Part shown: positions 35,979 to 48,080 of the stretch, in pieces
How the letters are laid out: every line of letters begins with the position of its first letter
Position numbering within the stretch: the stretch's first letter is position 1
Assembly (NCBI RefSeq): GCF_030409945.1
Contig: NZ_JAUFQV010000028.1
Span: 62,001-126,000 of the forward strand
Direction: 5' to 3'
From: Vibrio tapetis subsp. quintayensis
Lineage (GTDB): Bacteria > Pseudomonadota > Gammaproteobacteria > Enterobacterales > Vibrionaceae
Length of the DNA stretch: 64,000 bases
Made by a program: the position numbers and the translations under genes
Notes under the pieces: model-generated
What the model saw: only the letters and a program-made list of their open reading frames with translations
What the model was told of the DNA's origin: nothing
Databases searched by the model: none

Positions 35979-37325
35979 ATGTCTCCCGCCTCCACCATCA
36001 ACAAACGCATGAGTATCGTGGCCTTAACTTGGCCAATTTTTATTGAAATTTTGCTACGTACCGCCTTGAGTACCAGCGATGTATTCATGCTCAGTAGCTA
36101 TTCCGATCTGGCCGTTTCTGCTGTCGGGGTAATTTCTCAGATCAGTTTCTTTCTCATTATTATTTCGATGATGGTCAGCAGTGGCACCGGAATTCTAATC
36201 GCCCAATACAATGGTGCGAACAAACCAATCAAATCTGCTGAAGTTGGTGTCGCTAGTGTTCTTTTATCTATTGCCGTTGGCTCTGCTTTAAGCCTGATTG
36301 CTTTTTTCGGGGCAAGCAATTTCATCGATCTTTATAACCTTGACCAACAAGTGGCTGCATTTGGCTATCAGTATTTGATCATCACCGGTTCCCTTACCTT
36401 GTTCGTTACTGTTGGGATTGTGTTAGCCACGATACTGCGAAGCCATGGCTATTCTCGCTCTCCGATGGTGATTAACCTTGTCGCAGGCATTATTAATTTA
36501 TTGGGTAATTACATTGCTCTTTATCAACCTTTTGGCCTACCGGTGTACGGCGTTCAAGGCGTTGCTATTGCTACTGTTACAGGACAGATCATAGGAACCC
36601 TATTACTCTGTTGGGAGATTAAACGAAAAGGCATTGAACTGCCGTTTCACCGCCGGAAAGACATCCCTTCTTCAATGTTTAAGAAGATAATCAATATCGG
36701 TTCAATGAACGCAGGTGAGATGCTGTCTTATAACATGGCTCAAATGACGATTGTCTATTTTGTCGTTCAAATGGGCACCTCTTCTTTGGCCGCCTATACT
36801 TATGCTCAAAATATTGCGCGGTTGTCCTTTGCTTTTTCTCTTGCCATAGGACAAGCCAGCCAAATTCAAACCAGCTATTTTATTGGCAAAGGCTGGATAG
36901 ACAGTATCTTGATTCGCGTGCAAAAGTACTTTGCCGTTGCTTTTCTTGTATCCACAGTGATTGCCAGTTCGGTTTATTTGATGCGCTTTGACATTATCTC
37001 CCTATTTACTGACCACCCCGAAATCACCTTACTCACCGCTGGGCTCATTGGCGGATCTATCATTCTTGAAGCGGGGAGAGTATTCAATTTGGTGTTTATT
37101 TCTTCATTAAAGGGCGCAGGTGACATCAAGTTCCCGGTACAAATGGGCATACTCAGCATGTGGGGGCTCGGTGTAGGATTTAGCTACGTATTCGGTATCC
37201 ACTTAGGCTATGGCGTATTAGGAGCATGGATGGCCATTGCGCTGGACGAGTGGTTTAGAGGGCTAATTATGGCTCGTCGATGGCGAGCAAAGACTTGGAC
37301 TAAGTTTGAATTGACCTCCGATTAA
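35979..37325 (+). CDS. MATE family multidrug efflux protein
   Basis: 448 residues with about 12 membrane segments in two homologous halves; VFMLSSYSDLAVSAVGVISQ near residue 30-50 and GYGVLGAWMAIALDEWFRG near the C-terminus are typical of MATE cation-coupled exporters. Substrate unknown. A TATAAT hexamer at 35941-35946 could be its -10, though no good -35 pairs with it. A strong terminator shared with lacZ follows 9 bases after the stop. Confidence 0.88.
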   Translation: MSPASTINKRMSIVALTWPIFIEILLRTALSTSDVFMLSSYSDLAVSAVGVISQISFFLIIISMMVSSGTGILIAQYNGANKPIKSAEVGVASVLLSIAVGSALSLIAFFGASNFIDLYNLDQQVAAFGYQYLIITGSLTLFVTVGIVLATILRSHGYSRSPMVINLVAGIINLLGNYIALYQPFGLPVYGVQGVAIATVTGQIIGTLLLCWEIKRKGIELPFHRRKDIPSSMFKKIINIGSMNAGEMLSYNMAQMTIVYFVVQMGTSSLAAYTYAQNIARLSFAFSLAIGQASQIQTSYFIGKGWIDSILIRVQKYFAVAFLVSTVIASSVYLMRFDIISLFTDHPEITLLTAGLIGGSIILEAGRVFNLVFISSLKGAGDIKFPVQMGILSMWGLGVGFSYVFGIHLGYGVLGAWMAIALDEWFRGLIMARRWRAKTWTKFELTSD

Positions 37326-37333
37326 CGCCGTAT

Positions 37334-37366
37334 AAAAAATGCGCTAGCTTTCACTGCGCATTTTTT
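37334..37366. terminator. Bidirectional terminator between the MATE gene and lacZ
   Basis: AAAAAATGCGC and GCGCATTTTTT pair as an 11-bp stem around TAGCTTTCACT. T runs on both strands serve the two convergent genes. Confidence 0.9.
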
Positions 37367-37395
37367 ATTAGGCTGCATAATTTTAGGCCATCAAG

Positions 37396-40536
<3,141 letters not shown>

Positions 40537-40577
40537 CTACATTATTGGCCATATTTCTGGCATTTTTATTGTCTTGA

Positions 40578-40595
40578 ATTCGTTACTTAACGAAT
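40578..40595. promoter_or_regulatory. Inverted repeat ATTCGTT-ACTT-AACGAAT upstream of lacZ
   Basis: Perfect 7-bp arms with a 4-base spacer, 57 bases before the lacZ start and 12 bases from the LacI-type operator. Could be a second operator or an overlapping promoter element. Confidence 0.5.
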
Positions 40596-40607
40596 AAATC
40601 AACCTAG

Positions 40608-40621
40608 TGGAAACGTTTACA
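40608..40621. promoter_or_regulatory. LacI/GalR-type operator upstream of lacZ
   Basis: TGGAAACGTTTACA, a near-perfect dyad with the central AACGTT and flanks characteristic of LacI/GalR/PurR-family operators. No gene for such a repressor is seen in the window, so the regulator would act in trans. Confidence 0.7.
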
Positions 40622-40747
40622 ATAGTAGCACTCGGCAACACAATAAAAATAGAAGTTGTGCACAATTGCAGTGATTGGAGTTTGGAACTGCGAAGTGACA
40701 GAAAAGTTGATAGTATTAACAGTAACTAAATTGAAAGGAATTCTACT

Positions 40748-40939
40748 ATGCGTTTACTTCTTGCTTTATTGCTACCGTGGCTACAGTTTTTCACTATCGG
40801 TCGCCCCATTAGCGGCATTGTATGTCTATTGTTGCAAATTTCATTGATTGGTTGGATTCCTGCGGCGATTTGGTCTGTTTACGCGTTAAGCCAATACAAA
40901 ACGGATCAAAAAATCAAAGACGCTTTTGAAGATCGCTGA
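40748..40939 (+). CDS. YqaE/Pmp3 family membrane peptide
   Basis: 63 residues, two membrane segments (about 1-22 and 26-48) with the family signature GIVCLLLQISLIGWIPAAIWSVYALS. Pmp3-type proteolipids influence membrane potential and salt tolerance in yeast and plants; bacterial roles are mostly unknown. AAAGGA lies at good spacing before the ATG. A 10-bp palindrome TTGTGCACAA sits upstream at 40656-40665. Divergent from lacZ. Confidence 0.87.
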   Translation: MRLLLALLLPWLQFFTIGRPISGIVCLLLQISLIGWIPAAIWSVYALSQYKTDQKIKDAFEDR

Positions 40940-41095
40940 TCAAAGATTGTTAAGATTGAGAATTGAGTAGCCGATTAGACTGAGTGTGAGAAGAAAGCTC
41001 TGGTTAGCATACCATCCGAATGAATTTAAAATATTGAGGCGTTGGGAATCAATCCAATGCCTCATCAGCTCTTATCACACAGAAAATTAAGCGAA

Positions 41096-41752
41096 TTACG
41101 GTGCTGGGTTAAATGCAATGTCGCTGAATGCTTCAGCTAGCACTTCTACCGGTTGAGCACCATTGATTAAATGCTGCTGATTAATCACTAAGGCAGGCAC
41201 CGCATGAACCCCAAGTGACAGCCACTGGACTTCATTGTCGTGCACGGTCTTATTCCACTCTTCACTTTCAATTACCTGTTTCGCACTTGCTTCATCAAGG
41301 CCAACTTCACGTACACATTCGAGCAAAATTTCAGTTTGATCAACCGCTTTTCCTTGGCAGAAATAAGCATTAAACAGTGCCATTTTCAGCTTCGTTTGTT
41401 TGCCTGTTTCAGCCGCCCAACATAAGAGTTTGTGTGCATTGCGGGTATTATAAATCTTAGTGTTGTCATCAAAATGAAATTCGACACCGACTTCTTGTCC
41501 AAGGTTGCGCATATTGTCTATCTGTGCCTGATATTGCGCAGGTGTGGCGCCATATCGCTTAGCGAAGTATTCTCTTAATTCTACACCACCATGATGCAAA
41601 TCTAAATTAAGCTCAAATGGATGCCAGCTCACTTCAAAGTCAATCTGATCAGCCACTTGTAACATCGCTTGCTCTAAGCGTTTGTAGCCTAAAAAGCACC
41701 ATGGGCAAGACACGTCAGAAACCAATTCGATCTGTAATACAGGCTTTTTCAC
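41096..41752 (-). CDS. DsbA-family oxidoreductase, FrnE-like
   Basis: 218 residues, thioredoxin fold with a helical insertion. The redox motif CPWC is at residues 16-19 in VSDVSCPWCFLGYKRLE; the cis-Pro segment is HAVPALVINQQHLINGAQP near the C-terminus. No signal peptide, so cytoplasmic, unlike DsbA. FrnE-type proteins are thiol-disulfide isomerases or oxidoreductases tied to oxidative stress. It is a single gene flanked by a 127-base gap to the LysR gene; no terminator was recognised. Confidence 0.88.
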   Translation of the reverse strand: MKKPVLQIELVSDVSCPWCFLGYKRLEQAMLQVADQIDFEVSWHPFELNLDLHHGGVELREYFAKRYGATPAQYQAQIDNMRNLGQEVGVEFHFDDNTKIYNTRNAHKLLCWAAETGKQTKLKMALFNAYFCQGKAVDQTEILLECVREVGLDEASAKQVIESEEWNKTVHDNEVQWLSLGVHAVPALVINQQHLINGAQPVEVLAEAFSDIAFNPAP

Positions 41753-41880
41753 AAGCGCTCCTTTGACTCGTTAATGCGATAGAACAACGGCCAATTTACC
41801 ACAATACATGACTAAGTGACTGTTTATTAATACACCTACCTTACCTTGCCCCGATGAGATCGTCTAGCACCCCACAATGA

Positions 41881-42801
41881 CTATTCATTGCTTGTTAAAA
41901 TCTGGCTTATCACTTCCCTTAACCAACGACTTTTCTCTTGGCCATTTTTTCTGGTTGGCCACGCCATGACGATATCGAAGTTGCCCACATTCAACGGGGG
42001 TTCCCCCACTTTTAGAGCATCTGAAAATCCAGTTATTTGAGCCATTTTTTCCGGTACGATAGCAAGCAATTCTCGTTGGGAAAGCAGTTGGCGCACGGTA
42101 AGGAAATTACTCGACGCGACAGCGACATGACGACTCAACCCATGTTGTGCTAGCGTTTTATCGACACCAGAATCAAGGACTCCGTCAGGGCTAACCAGAG
42201 CGTGAGGTACGTTGGCATATTCTGATAATTGAATGGGGTCAGACAGAGTTACTCGGCTGGGATCAAACAAACAGACGTGCCGTTCCGTATACAGTTGTTG
42301 GCTGGAAAAACGGCTATCGAGATCGTTAAAGCTTCCGATGATCAAATCAATATTTTGCTCTTCAACTACTTTGATGTAGTTACTGCGGTTCACGTTAATG
42401 AAGCTGATTTGGCATTGAGCTGATTGTCCATGAATCGCATCAAACAGCACCGACGAAAAAATGTATTCAGCATAATCCGTTAAGCCGATACGACATACCC
42501 CACTGAACTCTGCTGCAATAAACACTTGAGGTGCTAACACCTCACTTGTAATTTGATTGAGTAACCTCGCAACGATAGGAGCGATATGAACCGCGCGCTC
42601 GCTGGGTTTCATTTTATGCCCTTGCCGCTCGAACAACGGGTCACCTAGCAATACCCGAAGCCTTGCTAAACTGTGACTCATCGCCGACTGGCTGACATGC
42701 AGTTTTTTAGCCGCCTCACTCACGCTTTGAGTATCATATAACGCCGAGAACGTGACCAGCAAATTGAGATCGACACTCTTCCAATTAATATCCTGACTCA
42801 T
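41881..42801 (-). CDS. LysR-type regulator divergent from chrA
   Basis: 306 residues: N-terminal helix-turn-helix (VDLNLLVTFSALYDTQSVSEAAKKLHVSQSAMSHSLARLR) of the NodD/LeuO-like subgroup, and an effector domain from about 90 on. I chose the ATG at 42801 because GGGGAG lies just upstream; an in-frame GTG at 42813 overlaps that site. Divergence from chrA suggests it regulates it. The 201-base region between them holds a 10-copy heptamer array, which lies in this gene's leader or promoter. Confidence 0.88.
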   Translation of the reverse strand: MSQDINWKSVDLNLLVTFSALYDTQSVSEAAKKLHVSQSAMSHSLARLRVLLGDPLFERQGHKMKPSERAVHIAPIVARLLNQITSEVLAPQVFIAAEFSGVCRIGLTDYAEYIFSSVLFDAIHGQSAQCQISFINVNRSNYIKVVEEQNIDLIIGSFNDLDSRFSSQQLYTERHVCLFDPSRVTLSDPIQLSEYANVPHALVSPDGVLDSGVDKTLAQHGLSRHVAVASSNFLTVRQLLSQRELLAIVPEKMAQITGFSDALKVGEPPLNVGNFDIVMAWPTRKNGQEKSRWLREVISQILTSNE

Positions 42802-42829
42802 ATCACTCCCCACCTTTAACCTCTATGCT

Positions 42830-42899
42830 TTCCGCCTTCCGCCTTCCGCCTTCCGCCTTCCGCCTTCCGCCTTCCGCCTTCCGCCTTCCGCCTTCCGCC
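42830..42899 (+). repeat. Tandem array, 10 copies of the heptamer TTCCGCC
   Basis: Ten perfect copies (70 bases), GC-rich in an AT-rich intergenic region, 28 bases upstream of the LysR start. On the minus strand it reads (GGCGGAA)n, with 20 GG tracts that could form two-tetrad quadruplexes. A perfect array this long is likely to vary in copy number. Confidence 0.96.
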
Positions 42900-43002
42900 T
42901 TTCAATCCTATCTCATTCATAGTCTATATCAAAACTATCAATTTGAATCATTCACCACCTCACCTTAACCTAACCACTATTCATAATTTTTGTAGGCTCG
43001 TT

Positions 43003-44157
43003 ATGTTTTCCATTTTTAAGACTTTCTTTCTACTCGGTTGGGTTAGCTTTGGAGGCCCAGCCGCACACATTGGTTACTTTCGTCATACGTTTGTAGAAAA
43101 ACTAAACTGGCTAACAGAAGCCGAATACGCTCAAATTGTCGCATTGAGCCAATTTCTTCCTGGCCCGGGGTCTAGCCAAGTCGGTTTCGCTATTGGTCAC
43201 AAAAAGGCAGGCACTCTAGGCGCCATTGCCGCTTTTCTCGGCTTCACCTTACCCTCTGTTTTAATCATGTTGGCATTGGCGTTATTGAGTAGCCAAATTA
43301 CTGACTCGAGTTGGTTTGTTCATAGCATTCACGGGTTAAAGTTGCTTGCTGTTGTGGTGGTTGCTGACGCAACACTCTCGATGTATCGTAATTTTTGTAC
43401 TCAGAAAACCGGGGGGTTTTTGTGTTTAAGCACCGCCGTTGCGTTGCTGATACTTCCAAGCTTATTTACGCAAATAGCAATGCTTATTATTGCCGCCCTT
43501 ATTGGCCAAAAATACCTGGCCGGTGAGCTACAAACAACAGTAGCTATCGGGAAGTTTAACCCTGCCCCATTATTGATATTTGCATTACTAGTGTTTGGCT
43601 TGCCACTCATTGCTGACCTGTCACCTGTCGTGTCATTGTTTAGTGAGTTCTTTCAAGCCGGTAGTTTGGTTTTTGGTGGGGGTCACGTGGTGCTTCCCCT
43701 CCTGCAAAACATCGTCGGCGATCAACTCAGCCAAGATGCTTTTTTAACTGGGTATGCAGCTGCTCAAGCGGTTCCTGGACCAATGTTTACCTTTGCCACG
43801 TATATTGGCTACCACCTTATGCCGTCGGCTCCATTGTTAGGTGCAGGCATAGCCACTATCGCCGTCTTTATTCCGGGATTTCTCTTGCTCATGGGGGTAC
43901 TTCAGAATTGGCAAAATCTAGCTAAACACCATAGATTGTCAGGAGCAATAAGCGGTGTTAACGCTGCAGTTGTAGGGCTTTTGGTTTCGGCACTTTACCA
44001 ACCAGTTTTTGTCAGCGCTGTACTATCAGGGGTGGATATGGCAGCGGTTCTATTCGGGTTCTATCTGCTGAAAAATAAAAAGATGCCTATTGTTGGATTG
44101 GTGGCAGTATTCATCACAATTGGGTTAACGACAGGGTACACCATGAGCCATATATAA
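43003..44157 (+). CDS. chrA: ChrA family chromate transporter
   Basis: 384 residues, two homologous CHR halves with about 10-12 membrane segments. Signatures are visible: FGGPAAHIGYFRHTFVEKLNWL (about 17-38), FLPGPGSSQVGFAIG, and in the second half FGGGHVVLPLLQ and AQAVPGPMFTFATYIGY. The family exports chromate; whether this one does so is not shown. I chose the ATG at 43003 (MFSIFKTFFLLGWVSFGGP) because the family starts there; upstream codons are unlike it. Divergent from a LysR gene. Confidence 0.92.
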   Translation: MFSIFKTFFLLGWVSFGGPAAHIGYFRHTFVEKLNWLTEAEYAQIVALSQFLPGPGSSQVGFAIGHKKAGTLGAIAAFLGFTLPSVLIMLALALLSSQITDSSWFVHSIHGLKLLAVVVVADATLSMYRNFCTQKTGGFLCLSTAVALLILPSLFTQIAMLIIAALIGQKYLAGELQTTVAIGKFNPAPLLIFALLVFGLPLIADLSPVVSLFSEFFQAGSLVFGGGHVVLPLLQNIVGDQLSQDAFLTGYAAAQAVPGPMFTFATYIGYHLMPSAPLLGAGIATIAVFIPGFLLLMGVLQNWQNLAKHHRLSGAISGVNAAVVGLLVSALYQPVFVSAVLSGVDMAAVLFGFYLLKNKKMPIVGLVAVFITIGLTTGYTMSHI

Positions 44158-44320
44158 CAGTTTATCTTCGGCCATAATTCCTTACATATTTGTGCATACT
44201 TTTTAAGCAGAAATGCATTTTATTGCCTACACTTACTAAGTATAAATTCGCTCTGAATATCGTTCCTTGTACAGGGAGCGAGGCAAAACAAATTAGTAGG
44301 TTATGGCCGAGGATCCGATC

Positions 44321-45481
44321 ATGTTCACTCAATCGCAGCAAGTATCACCCGATCTCAATACAAAACTCCACTCACTGAACCACCAAATAAGAGATCTTCA
44401 TACTCAGATTCGAGAGGCCATTCCCCAGATCGATCGTATTTCATTCATCTTGTACGATACACATTTAGACATGTTGAGAACCTATGCCGCCAGTGAGATT
44501 ACTGAAGTCAGTACCGATGATCACCAGCAATACTATTTTTCTGAATGCGCACAATTAAAAGAGGCTGCAGAGCTAAATACAAGCCATGTCATCGAAAGCA
44601 TGGCTGAATTAACATTAGCCCCACAGCCTCAGCATACTAAATGGTTGCTGGATCAAGGCTACCAGTCAACCTACTTTGTTCCAAGTTATCATCACCAACA
44701 ATTCATTGGCTTTATTAGCTTCAACTCTTTTAAACCTCATGTCTTTAACGCAGAAACCCAGCAGCTACTGCTGCCTTTTTGCGAAGACATTAGCCGTACA
44801 ATCAACACCGAATACTCGATCATTAATGCCATTTTAAGCTCAGCAGAACTCGCCAGAGAAGTATATCCGGGTTCCAAACAGGATTCCGACAAGCACATAT
44901 CTCGAGTCAGCTTATTTACTCACCTGATCGCCAAAAATTTAGCGTACACACAATGCTTTGGTGACGAAATGGTTGAATACATTCATTTGTTTTCTCGCTT
45001 ACACGACATCGGCAAACTCACAATACCTGACGCTATTTTACTTAAGCCGACCAGTCTCACTCCAGATGAGCGTAAAATTATGCAAAGCCATATTGATAAA
45101 GGCTTAATCATAATAGAAAAGATCTTGGCTGATCTTGGCTCCCCCCAACATGCCTGTGTTGAAACACTAATCGATATCATCACCCATCATCATGAATTTT
45201 TGGATGGCTCTGGCTACCCTAATGGGTTATCTGGTGATGACATTCCCATCAGTGCTCGTATCGTTGCCGTCGCGAATGTATTTGATGCTTTAACCAGTCA
45301 CAGGCCTTACCAACAAGCATGGTGTGTCACGTCCGCATTACTAGAGTTAGAGAAAATGGTGGCAATGGGCAAACTCGATGGACACTGCGTTAACGTGTTA
45401 AGAGATCATCAAGAGTACATTAACCAAATACTTTCTCAGTACCCAGAGCAGGATCCACGTGAAAGTTTATTTAGGCATTAA
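44321..45481 (+). CDS. GAF-like / HD-GYP domain protein (c-di-GMP phosphodiesterase)
   Basis: 386 residues: an N-terminal GAF-like sensor (about 20-160) and a C-terminal HD-GYP domain (about 180-370). The metal-binding His228-Asp229 (LHDIGK) and the HHE / DGSGYP motifs (290-292, 295-300) are intact, so cyclic-di-GMP hydrolysis is likely. The signal sensed is unknown. The ATG at 44321 has GAGGA eight bases upstream; a Met 6 codons earlier (44303) is also possible. It ends before a perfect 27-bp hairpin. It could affect the adjacent tad operon, but that is inference. Confidence 0.88.
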   Translation: MFTQSQQVSPDLNTKLHSLNHQIRDLHTQIREAIPQIDRISFILYDTHLDMLRTYAASEITEVSTDDHQQYYFSECAQLKEAAELNTSHVIESMAELTLAPQPQHTKWLLDQGYQSTYFVPSYHHQQFIGFISFNSFKPHVFNAETQQLLLPFCEDISRTINTEYSIINAILSSAELAREVYPGSKQDSDKHISRVSLFTHLIAKNLAYTQCFGDEMVEYIHLFSRLHDIGKLTIPDAILLKPTSLTPDERKIMQSHIDKGLIIIEKILADLGSPQHACVETLIDIITHHHEFLDGSGYPNGLSGDDIPISARIVAVANVFDALTSHRPYQQAWCVTSALLELEKMVAMGKLDGHCVNVLRDHQEYINQILSQYPEQDPRESLFRH

Positions 45482-45524
45482 GTCCCAGCTATCGAATCGA
45501 TGCCTCCTAGAACCCAAAAGTAGA

Positions 45525-45581
45525 CAGGTAAATAGACAAATAGGCCATGAATTATTCATGGCCTATTTGTCTATTTACCTG
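45525..45581. terminator. Perfect 27-bp inverted repeat between convergent genes
   Basis: Arms 45525-45551 and 45555-45581 are exact reverse complements around TTA (28 bp if the flanking T-A is paired). It lies between the HD-GYP gene and the OmpA-like gene at the end of the tad operon, where a bidirectional terminator is expected, but it has no T tract and is much longer than the other terminators here. Internal repeats of AAATAG are visible in each arm. Confidence 0.6.
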
Positions 45582-45609
45582 AAGCACCCTTAATTGATAT
45601 TCAAACGAA

Positions 45610-46263
45610 CTAGTTTTCAGAGGCTGGCTCAGTAAGTAGGTCCACTCGTCGATTTTTCTGGCGCCCCTGTGCATTGCTATTACTGGCGATCGGGGTGGTT
45701 TCCCCTTTGGAAATGGTCACTAAGCTTTCTTTTTCGACCCCTCTTTCCACTAAGTATTGAGTAACCGTTTCTGAGCGTTTCAATCCTAGAGTAAAGTTAT
45801 AACTATGATCACCAACGCTATCAGCATGACCTTCAACGATCAAATCAGACGGAGCCGATTTCAATTGAGCAGCGACCGTTCGCAGTACGTAACGAGATTG
45901 GCTGGTCAATTGGTGCTTATTAAAGTCAAAATAAACACGGGCGTACACATCCGATTCTTCTTTCATCGACTTCACGCTGCCTTGAGAGACTAAAAACTCA
46001 GCACATTGACTAGTTAATCCGACTCGCTTCATTTCGCCAACTAAATTCTCGACAGAGGCATTGTACTCGCTGTCGACCTCGATTTGATGGAAACTCCCTG
46101 CATTCACCAATACGGTTTTCGCTTTACCCACTTTAACGCTCTGTTCAAACTCAGTATTCGCTGCATTGCAGTAAAAATTTAATTCTTGGTTCACATCTTG
46201 TGCTAAAACAGAGTGAGAACCAAATAGGGCAATCATTGTAAACAGCCACGCTTTCCTATTCAC
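45610..46263 (-). CDS. OmpA-family protein at the end of the tad operon
   Basis: 217 residues: signal peptide MNRKAWLFTMIALFGSHSVLAQ, an N-terminal region of about 85 residues, and a C-terminal OmpA peptidoglycan-binding domain (about 108-217; VYFDFNKHQLTSQSRYVLRTVA, VEGHADSVGDHSYN, LKRSETVTQYL). Likely periplasmic/outer-membrane anchoring of the pilus machine to the wall. It follows tadG by 18 bases, making it the last operon gene. Other tad loci in vibrios often carry an OmpA-like gene at this place. Confidence 0.9.
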   Translation of the reverse strand: MNRKAWLFTMIALFGSHSVLAQDVNQELNFYCNAANTEFEQSVKVGKAKTVLVNAGSFHQIEVDSEYNASVENLVGEMKRVGLTSQCAEFLVSQGSVKSMKEESDVYARVYFDFNKHQLTSQSRYVLRTVAAQLKSAPSDLIVEGHADSVGDHSYNFTLGLKRSETVTQYLVERGVEKESLVTISKGETTPIASNSNAQGRQKNRRVDLLTEPASEN

Positions 46264-46281
46264 ATTACATTCCTTCTACTG

Positions 46282-47526
46282 TTATTTTAAATGCCCAATC
46301 TCTTCACTAATGAGCTCGAGTATTCGGTTTAATATTTCATTCTTATCTTCGGCTTTATAAACGTTATCACTGCCTGCACAATTTTTTAATGCGACATTAT
46401 TTTCTAAGTCGTAATCAAAACCAATGACCGCAATTTTGGAGCTGACCGGTTCTTCGCCAATAACTTGGCTATCAAAATGAGCTCGGATGGTGTTGCACAT
46501 GCCCGCGTTCACCAAGTTATTAGAAATCGTATTATTACTAGTGCTGTATTCTTGGCCATCAGACAAAACAATCATCAGGCGACGAGGGTTGGTTCCTTTA
46601 TCTAACAGCTGAGCCCCACGGATAATCCCTTGATATGAAGCCGTCCAACCTCCTGGATAAAAGCTGGAAATTGCGGTATTAAAACTAGTAAAATTGGTGG
46701 TTGGAACAAGATCATAAAAACTACCACCCGAATGAGAGTTATACGCACATCCCGACTTTTCTGTAAAAATTGCGTTTATGGTCTGTGTAGTACTTACTGA
46801 AGAACCACTGTATTTAAGTTGCTGGACATAACAATTTGTACCGCTGCCATCTCCATCATTGAGCCGAACCATATGATTAAATGCCACGAACGACACCGAG
46901 TTATCATCAATATTTTCTAAGTCATTAAACTTCTGTAACTCGGTGGTAACCAGCTCAATTACATCAATAAGATCTTCGTATTTGTCGTTACTTCCACCAT
47001 CCCAACCGTTCCCCATTGAACCTGAAAAATCAGAAACAAAAACCACATCTACGGCATGATTTTGATACTTACGAGAACTTGATGTTCCACTTACATCAAA
47101 CGTTTCAACATTGTCAGTAAATGCGTTGGGAAACCAAAAATCATGATTTGTGGTGGCTGTAACGGAATATTCAAAAAAACGAGAATCGCCATCCTCTAAG
47201 CCTGATACGCAATCTGGAATGTCTTCACAACTTTTCTTTTCAATCTTAACGTTGGATACCGAGTTCATTGAATCCATATATTGGCTAATATAGGCATTCG
47301 CTATCGTTTGATTGATCTCACTCCCAGCGCCAGAACCATCATCGTCATTATCATCATTAAATGCTGCGACCGCTAAACTTGCGGCTTCTAAGCCGTCGTC
47401 AAGGCGTGCACTGGCTTGTAATGCTCTTGCACCATCACTGCCCAAAGCAAATAAGCCGAACAAGGCAGGAATAATCAAAACAAATAATATGGCTGCATGA
47501 CCTTTATTACGCTTAACAATGCCCAT
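46282..47526 (-). CDS. tadG: TadG-like pseudopilin-associated protein with VWA domain
   Basis: 414 residues: N-terminal cytoplasmic stub and membrane helix (about 8-28, AAILFVLIIPALFGLFALG), an acidic NDDNDDDGSG stretch, and a von Willebrand A domain with MIDAS motif DFSGS at Asp166. TadG is a membrane component of the Flp pilus system, probably acting in pilus base or extrusion. The ATG at 47526 has a very strong GGGAGGTG site, which fixes the start. Two bases separate it from tadF. Confidence 0.9.
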   Translation of the reverse strand: MGIVKRNKGHAAILFVLIIPALFGLFALGSDGARALQASARLDDGLEAASLAVAAFNDDNDDDGSGAGSEINQTIANAYISQYMDSMNSVSNVKIEKKSCEDIPDCVSGLEDGDSRFFEYSVTATTNHDFWFPNAFTDNVETFDVSGTSSSRKYQNHAVDVVFVSDFSGSMGNGWDGGSNDKYEDLIDVIELVTTELQKFNDLENIDDNSVSFVAFNHMVRLNDGDGSGTNCYVQQLKYSGSSVSTTQTINAIFTEKSGCAYNSHSGGSFYDLVPTTNFTSFNTAISSFYPGGWTASYQGIIRGAQLLDKGTNPRRLMIVLSDGQEYSTSNNTISNNLVNAGMCNTIRAHFDSQVIGEEPVSSKIAVIGFDYDLENNVALKNCAGSDNVYKAEDKNEILNRILELISEEIGHLK

Positions 47527-47528
47527 AC

Positions 47529-48080
47529 TCACCTCCCTACCATGACAGAGGTAGAAGACACGGTAGTAAAGTCGACATCCATCAAGTCTCCGATCCAATT
47601 ATCCGTTTCATAGCAGATAGTGACTCGGTACAGGCTCGACATTCGTCCCCAAGTTGTTATCACTGCCAAATTACTTTCGATGTCGCTGAGCGTTTCAGTA
47701 ACAGAGCATTGTTGCGCTCCTCTGTTATAAACCGCCAAAGCATTGGCTAAATCAGCATTATCGTATGTCTGCTCTTCAATGCGAACGCCCAGTTGAGATG
47801 CTTCAAAACTGCCTATGGTTCTGGTCAGAGAGTTCTGGATGATGGTAAACAGCGAGTCGGCTTCAGCTTCCGTCAGCGTAAAATCAGCATCAAACAGCTG
47901 CGTTCTTTCTTTTAAGACACTGACTGCAGAAAATGACAAGCGGTCGAGCTTTCCTTGAGTAGAAAGCTTAATCACAATGTCGCCGCAAAATACCAAGAAT
48001 AGGCTAAAGAACAATCCGACAATCGCAAATTCAATCATAAATGTACCGCGCTGTTTATATCTGGAATTGATCGCGTTCAT
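47529..48080 (-). CDS. tadF: TadF minor pseudopilin
   Basis: 183 residues with a type IV prepilin-like N-terminus (KQRGTFMIEFAIVGLFFSLFLVF): Gly before the processing site and Glu at +5, the mark of TadE/TadF pseudopilins processed by TadV. I chose the ATG at 48080, 26 bases inside tadE; the GTG at 48104 has no ribosome site. Four cysteines follow. Function: minor pilin needed for Flp pilus assembly. Confidence 0.85.
   Translation of the reverse strand: MNAINSRYKQRGTFMIEFAIVGLFFSLFLVFCGDIVIKLSTQGKLDRLSFSAVSVLKERTQLFDADFTLTEAEADSLFTIIQNSLTRTIGSFEASQLGVRIEEQTYDNADLANALAVYNRGAQQCSVTETLSDIESNLAVITTWGRMSSLYRVTICYETDNWIGDLMDVDFTTVSSTSVMVGR

Noticed and set aside
42830..42899. Possible CRISPR or coding repeat
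   Set aside because: Perfect heptamers with no spacer and no reading frame joined to a gene; a simple tandem array.
45525..45581. Inverted ends of an insertion sequence or MITE
   Set aside because: The arms are only 3 bases apart, no target duplication is visible and no transposase is near.
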